Shown in pieces: positions 11,689 to 21,396 of a DNA stretch of 64,000 bases. The stretch covers positions 1,674,001 to 1,738,000 of the forward strand of contig CANTUQ010000076.1 of NCBI GenBank assembly GCA_947683425.1, given 5' to 3'. Under the pieces are notes generated by a model. The model was given only the letters and a program-made list of their open reading frames with translations. It was not told the origin of the DNA and searched no databases. A program made the translations under genes and the position numbers. Numbering within the stretch: the stretch's first letter is position 1; the number at the start of each line of letters is the position of its first letter. The DNA comes from Excoecaria cochinchinensis. Its lineage: Eukaryota > Streptophyta > Magnoliopsida > Malpighiales > Euphorbiaceae.

Positions 11689-13537
11689 TGTAATGACCAC
11701 AAAAGGGCCTAGTCGAAATTCGCGAGCTAGGTCAAAAATTGATAAGGGCATTTCAGTAAATTATGCATGAGGAAATTTGGATATTAAGGATTTAATTGCA
11801 AAAATTTATTTAAAATTTTAAGTGAAGGAATTATCTAGTGAAGTATGTGTATTGTACCAAGGATTTTATGGGTTTAATAAGGAAGTTATCTAGTTTGTGT
11901 TGTGTTTGGTGCCATGGGACATGAAAGTCAAAGTGGGAACCTTTGGTTCAATAGGATTATGCCATGTGGATTGGGTAGGTGAGAGCATTTAATGTGAAGT
12001 GAGTGAAGGAGAGAGGAAAAGAAGAAAAAGCAGATTTCGAGCTTCTTGTTAACGTTTCCTCTTCTTCTTCTTCATTCCATCTTGCTCTCTCTAGCTTGCC
12101 TAACATGAACCTTGGGCTTTGAGGTTGGATTTCTGATTTGAGCTGGGTTTTGAAAGGTAAGTGCTTGGATTTTCTTGGGTTGCTTTGGGTTCTTCTTCTC
12201 CTTCTTTATTTTTGGTTTGATTAAGTGTGTACTAGCTGGGTTTTGTACAAGAAATGGAGGAGAGAAGGAAGAACAAGGAAAAGGAAAAAGTGGGATTTTT
12301 GAAGGAGTGGATTGAAGCTTCTTTGACAGGTTTGGGAGCTTGTCTTTTGTGTTCTGGATTGAGATTTGATTGCCCTGTTCTCTTGGATTATTTGTGAATA
12401 TGTGTTTATGCATGTGTTAATTGATGGGATAGTTAGTGATGCATGTTAGTGATTGAGATGATAGAGTTAAAATGCTTTGCATGTCCATTTTGAATTAAAG
12501 TGCATGAACATGAGATGAAATTCTGGGTTTGTTAGTTGTATTGATTTCAAGAGTTCAAGTGTATTATTATCGTGTATATTTATGTTTAATCATGTTTATG
12601 AGCACGTTTTGAAGGCCTAACAGTGATGAGGTAAGTGAGTTTGTTTGTATGAGTGCTTGGGCATGTTGGGTATGTGTTTGAAGCTTGGAAAAGATGTGTT
12701 TTGTGCCAAGGAACTGGGAAATTTGACTATGTCGTGAGCGCGATAGAGCCGCTTGTTCCAGCTTCTCGCTGCCCGCTTGGAGGTACTCCTCACAACACGT
12801 GAAGGTCCTTCACGAGTCGTGAAAATTGCCCGATCGGATGTAGGCGTTCGACGAGCAATCCTTCACGACACGTGAAGTACCTTCACGAGTCGTAAAGAAT
12901 GGCCCTGGTCCTTCACGACATGTGAAGCATCTTCATGAGTCGTGAAGAACAGCTCGGGTTCTACACAACACGTGAAGCAGCTTCACGAGTCGTGAAAAAG
13001 CTTGATTTTCGTCCGCTCGGCAAGGACTCCCGTTCGGCATGGTGGGCGTCACTCAGAGCTGGGCTTGAGCACGAGTCGGACATCCTGTCATGACTCGTGC
13101 CAAGCAAGAGAGGCCACCACGAGTCGTGCCTCCATAGCACGACTTGTGCCGACCAAGTCTCACTATCGCGAGTTGTGTCTCATGACACGAGTCATGATAG
13201 CTTGCCCTTCTGGCCTGTAGCGCAGAGGCTACTGTCGCGAGCGCGACACAAGTCGTGATTGCAACAGCAAGCCCCTTCTCCTGCCTGTTCTATCCTGGTT
13301 TGCCTGATCAATTTCTTCTCTCTTTGCATGGCTTGTTCGTACTGTGTAAGTTATGTATTGTATTTTTATGCAAGTGTATTGATGTTTCTGAATTGTGCTT
13401 ATGATTAATGACATGTTAGTGTTGGACTTTGGCTTTTGATATTGTCTAGTGAGATATGTTTAGAGCAAGTGTTTTAAGCCTGAAGTGTCAAGGTAGTGGA
13501 TAATTAAGCACGCTTAAGAAGGGTTAGTGAGTGCAGC
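11689..13537 (+). repeat. Element B 5' LTR, first part
   Basis: It starts TGTAATGACC and continues in parallel with 21397 onward. The leader is pyrimidine-rich (12057-12095), with a GTAAGT donor at 12157. A GC-rich cassette spans about 12730-13260. It breaks at the GCAGC duplication (13533-13537), where element C begins. Confidence 0.85.
12730..13260 (+). repeat. GC-rich inverted-repeat cassette of LTR B (5' copy)
   Basis: CTTCACGACACGTGAAG and CTTCACGAGTCGTGAAG-type dyads recur about every 45 bases from about 12785 to 12995. Palindromic GCACGAGTCG/CGACTCGTGC words follow to about 13250. The motif is unlike the ACGGCGGTA hairpins of families A, C and G but sits at the same place in the LTR. 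The 3' copy is at about 22430-22980. Confidence 0.75.
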
Positions 13538-16053
13538 TATAAACCCCCCGACACCCCCATTGGAAGGATGCCGGGTGCGCTACCGACACTCACTCACAAA
13601 CATGCAGAACAGCGAAAGCAGACACTACACACTAATCATAAATGAAAACTTAAATATATATATATATATAATTCAAAATATAATTACATAATCCAAAATT
13701 ACATCTGAATCCTTATAATAAAAATACATATATAGAATTACAGGAGCATAATACAAAAATAAAACACTTCTAACTCCTATGTGGCAAACCCTGCAGATGC
13801 GCGACTCGAGCAGAAGCCTAAAATCCTGCCACCTACATGGGAAAAAAACCCGTGCTAAGTGATAATGCTTAGTGGGGAGGAACAAAGACAAAAGAAAATG
13901 AATACACTAACAGGAATGCGGTAAATCATGCAAAATAAAAATATATACACAAACCGAAATGCTTACCATGCAAAAAATACAGAATATCACATGCATAGCA
14001 TACCAAAACCACAAGCACTAACTCTCGATAATACAATAAATGCCTAAGCCACAACATGTATAAGCATCAGCCCAAACCACTCATCGAGACATAGCACTAC
14101 ACTGCACATATACTCAAACTACTCAATCATTAGCCTAAATCTCATTAGTTGTGGATATGAGAGCACTACACTGCAGGGGATACTGCGAACATTATCAAAT
14201 GTGAGAGGCTGGGCCTCGATCACACACTACACTGCACTACACTGGAGACCGAAGCTTCAAAACATTTTTAATAAGGGAGACCAAAGTCTCAAAATATTTT
14301 CACTTTTAGAATGACCATCTCGGAGGTCGGCTGAAAGACCCAAACGGGGCCATCACAGGCAGCTGCACTCATTGTCCCTTTATAAGCATGCTTATCTACC
14401 CACTACCGTGACACTTCAGGCTCAACTCACTCACTCTAGACATAGCACTAGACAATACCAAAACCAAGAGCCATAACACCAGACTAAAATCTTCACTAAA
14501 CATTCACTAGGCAATATTACATGGCATAAGTCCAACCACTAGCATAATAATAATCACTAAGTCAAACCATATCAGAACTAGGAATTGAAAACACTACCAT
14601 ATCATAATTATTTACACAATTTAGAGCAATAACATATGCAAGACAAATCCCAAGACATAGGTCATGCAATACTAAACCATGCGAAGCATTTCAAAGATAA
14701 AGTTGGAAAAATATATGGATTAAAGGATAATATGCAAATCCCTCATAGCCATATAACATTTAAAAGCGAAGCCTTACCGCCGTGTAACAAAGCCATCAAT
14801 AAATGGGACAGAAGTAAGTTACACGACAGTATGCACCCTCCTTACCGCCATGTAACAAGTTACACGGTGGTATGGAATGACCTTACCGTTGTGTGGAAGG
14901 ACAGCAAAAGAAATCCCCAAGGCAGAATAGGTTTACACGGCGGTATGCCCTCCCTTACCACCGTGTAACACACCCAGAACCCAGAATTTTGCAGAAATAA
15001 CACTTGTTCAACATGCCAACTCAACTCACAATTCAACATAACTAATACAATCATGCATCCCACTTCACTTCACTAAGCATATTCATTTTAAACATGCTCA
15101 TGATTATAATACACTCAATTATCATGAACTTAAACAATTAATTCAACTGAAAACACAACAATTTTAGAACAAGAGCATCAAGAGTAGAAGTAACCCTAAC
15201 TCATGCATTTTCACTACAAATCTTACATACATTTTCCTTAACCACTAACATGCTTTTCCTTCACTCTTACCCAAACCAACACATGTATATACACATAAAA
15301 ATCACTCAAAATTTCAAAAATCAAAACCAACACACACGCACTCTGACTTGATCCGAAAGAGAAAAGAGTAGAAACAAAAACTCCCAAACCGCTTTGAAGC
15401 ACAAACCCAGCTGATCTTCAATCTAGGACCTTCTCTTTACCCTTGCTCTTCTTCTTGCCACCAATAACTTACACAAAACAAGCCCAGAAATCTTAATCTA
15501 AAACCCTAACTTTCCCAAATCCAAAGCCAAACAAGAACGATAAGAAGATCAAGCACATACAAATCTAAAACCAACACTTACCTCTTCAATCTTGCTTTAA
15601 AACTCTATCAAAATCACCCACTAACTTGCACAAAATCCATCCATAAGAAAGACAAGGAGGAAAGGCAGAAATGGGGAAAAGAAAGAGGAAGAGGAGCTGA
15701 AAGAGAGAGGAGAACGGGAATGCAGGATTCCTGCATTCTCTCTCCTTCTTTTCCCCTTTTTTCCTTTCATTTAATGGCCACCAACCAAAATCCACTTAAC
15801 AAGCTCCCATTGGCTCCCAACAAAATATCTTTGTACAATATCCTTTAAATCCTTGGAAAATCTCACTTAGCTCCTTCACAATTCCAATTCACTCACTTAA
15901 ACAAAATTATTTATTCACCAAACTTTAATTCCTTTCGATTAGGTCCTTAATTTCTCGAATTAACTCCAATTTCACGAACCAAAATTACCGAAATACCTTA
16001 AATATTCTGACTTAACATCCAAATTCCGACTAGGCCCATTTTTGGTTGTTACA
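13538..16053 (-). repeat. Element C 3' LTR
   Basis: Its minus-strand start TGTAACAACC is at 16053, next to the polypurine tract, and it ends at 13538. On the minus strand it has a pyrimidine-rich leader (about 15680-15770), a GTAAGT donor (rc at 15577-15582), a hairpin cassette (14770-14970) and the conserved stem-loop/acceptor block (rc at 13831-13876). An (AT)n run lies at about 13651-13672. Confidence 0.85.
14770..14970 (-). repeat. Hairpin cassette of LTR C (3' copy)
   Basis: TTACACGGCGGTATGC / CTTACCACCGTGTAAC-type inverted repeats occur in at least three units. The equivalent block in the 5' LTR is 17955-18150, where the arms are better conserved. Confidence 0.75.
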
Positions 16054-16732
16054 ATCTCTCCCCCTTAAGAAATTTCGTCCTCAAAATTTTCTCGCTAACA
16101 ACTTACATCCAAATAACCCAAATCGAAAATAAATGCAAACTGAACAATATAAACTTACCGGAAGGACCTGCAGACTCCTTCACTTCCTTCTCGATCATTT
16201 CCTCTCGACTTGCTTGCAAAGCTAAGTTCTCTCTCTTCTTAGGACAATCTTTGAGCCAAAGTTCCTTGCTTTCGCACTTGAAACAGGCACCCGTGAGTTT
16301 CAAGCACTAACCCCAATGTTATTTATGGCAGTGCTGACATATCGGTATACTCTGACTTTTGTTTCCCACTGACATGTCTCTACCCAATACCTTTCTCTTC
16401 TAAGGCAATTGCTGAATAGAACCTTGAGAAGCCCAAGAAGCAGTCAATCGGTTCACTAATTATAGCAACCCTCGCACTAACGTCTCATCATCGAGAACGG
16501 GACCAGAATCTCCAACTGAAGGATGCTCGGGAACATTCTGATCAACTCTGATCGGGTTTACACTTTCCGTTGTCTCGCCCACATTCTCACTCGGAACAGA
16601 CTCCATCTAGACACTACACAGGACACATCTGCATTAGGCCATGACATAAAATCGACTCGCATGCAATGACCCGACACTCAAACAATAACAGACAACCAGA
16701 ACCGGCTAAACCAGCGCTTTGATACCACAACA
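16054..16732 (-). pseudogene. Deleted gag of element C
   Basis: Read on the minus strand, an ATG at 16606 begins a gag N-terminus (MESVPSENVGETTESVN) that resembles the starts of gags A and B. The reading then jumps, after LVRGLL and a stop, almost straight to a zinc-knuckle region ending in CFKCESKELWLKDCPKK. The whole central capsid domain, including the WW and EYEKEF motifs kept in B, is missing. In the knuckle the expected histidine is leucine. Further in-frame stops lie between the two parts. A polypurine tract (minus: TTAAGGGGGAGAG) is at 16054-16070 and the primer site at about 16712-16730. The protein cannot be functional. The element would have moved with gag and enzymes from elsewhere, or the deletion followed insertion. 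Confidence 0.75.
16712..16730 (-). other. Primer-binding site of element C
   Basis: Read on the minus strand it is TTGTGGTATCAAAGCGCTGG-like, one base off the TGGTATCAGAGC core complementary to the 3' end of initiator tRNA-Met. It lies next to the LTR end at 16733. Confidence 0.7.
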
Positions 16733-19227
16733 TGTAACCCCACCCCCCCCCCTCCCGACACCCCCATTGGAAGGATACCGGGTGCACTACTGATACTCAC
16801 TCACAAACATGCAGAACAACGGAAGCATACACTATACACTAATAATAAAAGAATTATCCAAAATTACATCTGAATCCTTATAACAAAAATACATATATAG
16901 AATTACAGGAGCACAATAAAAAAATAAAACACTTCTAACTCCTATGTGATCGACCCTGCAGATGCGCGACTCGAGTGGAAGGCCAAAATCCTACCACCTA
17001 CATGGGAAAAGAACCCGTGCTAAGCGATAATGGTTAGTGGGGAGGAACAAAGACAAAAGAAAATGAATACACTAAATAGGAATGCGGTAAATCATGCAAA
17101 ATACAAATATACACACATACCGAAATACTTACCATGCCAAAAATATAGAATATCACATGCATAGCATACCGTAACCACAAGCACTAACTCAAGATAATAA
17201 AATAAATGCCTAAGCCACAACATGTATAAGCATCAGCCCAAACTACTCATCGAGACATAGCATTACACTGCACATATACTCAAATTACTCAAACATTAGC
17301 CTGAATCTCATTAGCTGTGGATATGGGAGCACTACACTGCAGGGGATACTGCGACCAGTATCAAATGTGAGAGGCTGGGTCTCGATTACACACTACACTA
17401 CACTACAATAGAGACCGAAGCCTCAAAACATTTTTAATAAGGGAGACCGAAGTCTCAAAACATTTTCACTTTAAGAATGACCATCTCGGAGGTCGGCCGA
17501 AAGACCCAAACGGGGCCATCATAGGTAGCTGCACTCACTATCCCTTTATAAGCATGCTTATCTATCCACTACCGTGACACTTCAGGCTCAACTCACTCAC
17601 TCTAGGCACTAGACAATACCAAAACCAAGAGCCATAACACTAGACTAAAATCTTCACTAAACATTCACTAGGCAATATTACATGGCACAAGTCCAACCAC
17701 TAGCATAATAATAATCACTAAGTCAAACCATATCAGAATTAGGAATTGAAAACATATTCATATCATAATTATTCACACAATTTAGAGCAATAACATATGC
17801 AAGACAAATCCCAAGACATAGGTCATGCAATAACACTAAACCATGCGAAGCATTTTAAAGATAAAGTTGGAAAAATATATGGATTACAGGATAATATGAA
17901 AATCCCTCATAGCCATATAACATTTAAAAGCAAAAATTTCAAAATAGAATGGCATCACACGGCGGTATGGGGAAGCCTTACCACCGTGTAACAAAGCCAT
18001 CGATAAAAGGGACAGAAGCAAGTTACACAGCGATATGTACCCTCCATACCGCCGTGTAAATGACCTTACCGCCGTGTGGACGGACTGCAAAAGAAATTCC
18101 CAAGGCAGAATAGGTTTACACCGCCGTATGCCCTCCCTTACCGCCGTGTAACACACCCAGAATTTTGCAGAAATAACACTTGTTCAACATGCCAACTCAA
18201 CTCACAATTCAACATAACTCATATAATCATGCATCCCACTTCACTTCACTAAGCATATTCATTCTAAACATGCTCATGATCACAATACACTCAATTATCA
18301 CTAACTTAAACAATTAATTCAACTAAAAACACAAAAATATCAGACACAAGAGCGTCAAGAGTAGAAGTAACCCTAACTCATGCATTTTCACTACAAATCT
18401 TACATACATTTTCCTTAACCACTAACATGCTTTTCCTTCAATCTTACCCAAACAAACACATGTATATACACATAAAAATCGCTCAAAATTTCAGAAATCA
18501 AACACAATACACACACTGACTTGATCCGAAAGAGAGAAGAGCAAAAACAAAAGCGCCCAAACCTCTTTGAAGCACAAACCCAGCTGATCTTCAATCTGGG
18601 ACCTTCTCTTTACCCTTGCTCTTCTTCTTGCCACCAATAACTTGCACAAAACAAACCCAGAAATCTTAATCCAAAACCCTAACTTTCCCAAATCAAAAGC
18701 CAAACCAGAAGGATAAGAAGATCAAGCACATACAAATCTAAAACCAACACTTACCTCTTCAATCTTACTTCAAAACTCTATCAAAATCACCCACTAACTT
18801 GCACAAACTCCAGCCACAAGAAAGACAAGGAGAAAAGGCAGAAATGGGGAAAAGAATGATGAAGAGGAGCTAAAAGAGAGAGGAGAATGGGAATTCAGGA
18901 GTCCTGCGTTCTCTCTCCTTCTTTTCCGCTTTCTTTTCTTTCGTTTAATGCCCATTAACCAAAATCCCCTAGGCAAGCTTCTATTGGCTCCCAACAAAAT
19001 ATCTTTGCATAATATCCTTTAAATCCTTGGAAAATCTCACTTAGCTCCTTCACAATTCGACTTCACTCACTTATACAAAATTATTTCTTAACTAAACTTT
19101 AATTCCTTTCAATTAGGTCCTTAATTTCTCCAATTAACTCCAATTTCACTAACCAAAATTACTGAAATACCCTAAATATTCTGACTTAACATCCAAATTT
19201 TGACTAGGCCCATTTTGGGTTCTTATA
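16733..19227 (-). repeat. Element C 5' LTR
   Basis: It is about 2.5 kb and parallels 13538-16053 throughout. The donor GTAAGT (rc) is at 18749-18754, the cassette at 17955-18150, and the stem-loop/acceptor block (rc) at 16995-17045. A run of about ten C follows its terminus at 16741. Confidence 0.85.
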
Positions 19228-19232
19228 GCAGC

Positions 19233-19982
19233 TGCCAGTGTTGACCTTGTTTTGGGTCAAGTGATTAGAGTTGACCTCCGTTAAGGTCTTAGTGAAAATG
19301 TTTTGAGACATTGGTTTCCCGTGCTACCTTCGAGTATAGAAGTATTTGAGGCTTTGGTCTCCCGTATAGTGTTCCTGTATCCTCCACCAGTGAAATTTAG
19401 GCTATTGTTTAAAGTGTTTGGCTTTTGCGTAGGAAAGTCTTATGAATATTATGTGAATCCAGTTAGTGTAATTGCTTATTGCTTTCTATTATCAAGTTAT
19501 GATTTTATATAGTGAATTGACTTATGTATCTCTATTTCTTCTATTTAGTGAATTCAGTATGATGCCTAATCTCTGTATTGTTGCATGATATTATTGTATA
19601 GTGTTATGTTATTCTTGTTCCTCCCGACTAAGCATTATCGCTTAGCACGGGTTGTTTTCTCATGTAGGTGGCAGGTTTTGTTCGGTTCGCCGCGCATCTG
19701 CAGGGTTGGCCACTAGGAGTAGAGTCTTTTTTTTTTCTGTGTACTCCTCCTATATTATTCTTTTTGTATATGTATTCTTTTGATTAGTGGCTTCATGTAA
19801 GTTTTGTTAAGGATCCTTATATAATTCTGAATGATGTATTATGTTTTAATTTAATATTAAGATTCTGAGTTTAATTAATGTATATTATTGTTACTATTAT
19901 TGTACGCTTCTGCTATGATGTATGCATGTTTATGAGTGAGTATCGGGTAGCGCTCCAGCGTCCTTCCAATGGGGGCATTACA
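19233..19982 (+). repeat. Element B 5' LTR, second part
   Basis: It resumes at GCTGCCAGTGTTG, matching 23249 onward of the 3' LTR, and ends GGGGGCATTACA at 19982. It includes the conserved stem-loop/acceptor block at 19623-19671 (CTAAGCATTATCGCTTAG, then TTTTCTCATGTAG|G). Confidence 0.85.
19623..19671 (+). promoter_or_regulatory. Double stem-loop with acceptor-like end (LTR B, 5' copy)
   Basis: CTAAGCATTATCGCTTAG plus GCACGGG and a pyrimidine stretch ending ATGTAG|GTGGCAGG. The 3' LTR copy at 23641-23688 has CACGGG...CCCGTGTAG|G with the second stem intact. Confidence 0.6.
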
Positions 19983-19986
19983 GTTT

Positions 19987-20000
19987 TGGTATCAGAGCAT
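19987..20000 (+). other. Primer-binding site of element B
   Basis: TGGTATCAGAGCAT, starting four bases after the LTR end, is the standard plant primer site complementary to initiator tRNA-Met. Confidence 0.9.
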
Positions 20001-20112
20001 CGATTTAGGCGGTTCTGGTTGTCTTTGATTATTTGAGTGTTGAGACTTTGCATGCGAGTCGATTTTGTGTCATGGCCTAATATAGATGTGTCTTGTCTTG
20101 TGTACTGTCTAG

Positions 20113-21252
20113 ATGGAATGTGATCCAAGTGAGAACGTGGGTGAGACAATGAGTAATGTGAATGCAGTGAGAGTTGAGGAGTCTGCTTCGTAGCCTCAGC
20201 GTGATGAGCATCATGATGTGCCTGGTATGGGATTTGGGAATCTGGCTTTAGTGCAAGGATTACTTCAGTTAGTGGATAAGGTGATGGCTCCTAAGGCTCC
20301 TACTAAGTTATTGAGGAAGATAGGAGCCGAGGATTTTCATGGGACTTCGTTGGATCAATCTAATTTGGCCGAGTTCTGTATTGAGAGAGTGGATCGGATG
20401 TTGTAAGAGATTAGTTATCCCACGAATCAGAGAGTATCTTGTGTGGTATCGCTACTTCAAGGACCGACGTATGACTGGTGGAAGCTTGTGCTTTGCAACC
20501 CTCAATGGCCAGCTGAGTTGACTTGGGACTTCTTTAAGCAAAAGTTTGAACAGAAATATGTGATGAAGGCATACCGTGAGGCCAAGTGGAAAGAGTTCAT
20601 CAGTTTGAGATAGCGGGGTATAACAGTAAGTGAGTACGAGAAGGAGTTTAGCCGGTTGAGCAAGTATATGCTGGAGTTGCTTTTAACTGAGGAGTTTAAG
20701 TATCGGCATTTCCAGGAGGGTTTGAGGGAAGTGATCAGAGGACCGTTATCGGCTATGGTGGTTATGCAACCGGTTAGCTACTATCGGCTAGTTGCAGCAG
20801 CGATCAAGTTAGAGGAATCTTAGTTAATCAAGCAAAAGATTGAACACAAGAGGAAAGCACCGGATAGAGGACTTGGGAGTAGTAAGAAGTCAAGAGGTGT
20901 TCCGAGTGGATAGGGAGCAAAGGGATCGGTTCCGATATGTTCAGAAGTTGGGAGTATAGCACCACCCTCTAGTAGGGGAAGTGTGATTTCGGAATGCAAG
21001 CATTGTCAGAAACGCCATTGGGCCGACTGTAGAAGGATCTCTGGAGCGTGCTTCAGATGTGGAAGCCAAGAGCATATGGTAGCAAGTTATCCGAATCGAA
21101 GAGAGCTTCAGGATCAACCCGAGAGTAGAGTGAGCGATCAAAGATCGAGAGGGAACCGAAGTGGTAGAGGTAGTGGATGACCTTCACAGGCACCATCGGA
21201 AACCGTACAAAAGCCACCAACTAAAGAAGTGTATATGCCTTTGCAAGCGTAA
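20113..21252 (+). pseudogene. gag of element B (Ty3/gypsy Retrotrans_gag family), with internal stops
   Basis: From the ATG at 20113 one frame runs to TAA at 21250, about 380 codons. It contains a capsid-type domain (FHGTSLDQSNLAEF, YDWWK, KWKEFISLR, VSEYEKEFSRLSKY, HFQEGLREVI) and then a zinc-binding region (CKHCQKRHWADC and CFRCGSQEHMVASYP, where the last cysteine is Tyr). Internal stops are TAG at 20191, 20611, 20821 and 20911, TAA at 20404 and TGA at 21178. No frameshift is needed. Element A keeps glutamine at the equivalents of the 20611 and 20911 stops. Family knowledge: this gag type belongs to chromoviruses such as Tekay/Del and would form the virus-like particle in the cytoplasm. No protease follows. 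The N-terminus (MECDPSENVGETMS) resembles the other gags here, which supports the start. Confidence 0.85.
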
Positions 21253-21383
21253 GCAATGCTTGGAGAGCATGTAGCAGATCGAGCATGACCTTTTGGTAAG
21301 TTATGTTATTAGCTTTTGTTATGTTTGGTTTGGGGTTGTTGGATTTACGGTTAGCGGGGAAATTTTGAGGATGAAATTTCTCT

Positions 21384-21396
21384 AAGGGGGAGTGAT
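21384..21396 (+). other. Polypurine tract of element B
   Basis: AAGGGGGAGTGAT lies directly before the 3' LTR start at 21397, after a GAGGATGAAATTTC stretch shared by elements A, C and Z. Confidence 0.85.

Larger units (their letters stand above)
13538..19227 (-). mobile_element. Element C: minus-strand LTR element with a gag remnant
   Basis: It is inserted in B's 5' LTR, with 5-bp duplications GCAGC at 13533-13537 and 19228-19232. The LTRs are 16733-19227 (5') and 13538-16053 (3'), each about 2.5 kb; the interior is only 679 bp. Primer site, gag start, zinc knuckle and polypurine tract all read on the minus strand. The outer termini now read TA...TA, although the inner LTR ends keep TGTAAC/GTTACA. 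Confidence 0.9.

Noticed and set aside
12072..12413. 113-codon minus-strand frame
   Set aside because: It runs antisense through the leader and donor region of LTR B. Its Lys/Pro/Ser-rich composition reflects the pyrimidine-rich leader.
19987..20000. tRNA-like match
   Set aside because: TGGTATCAGAGC is the short primer-binding site complementary to a tRNA end. No cloverleaf or full tRNA gene is present here or elsewhere.
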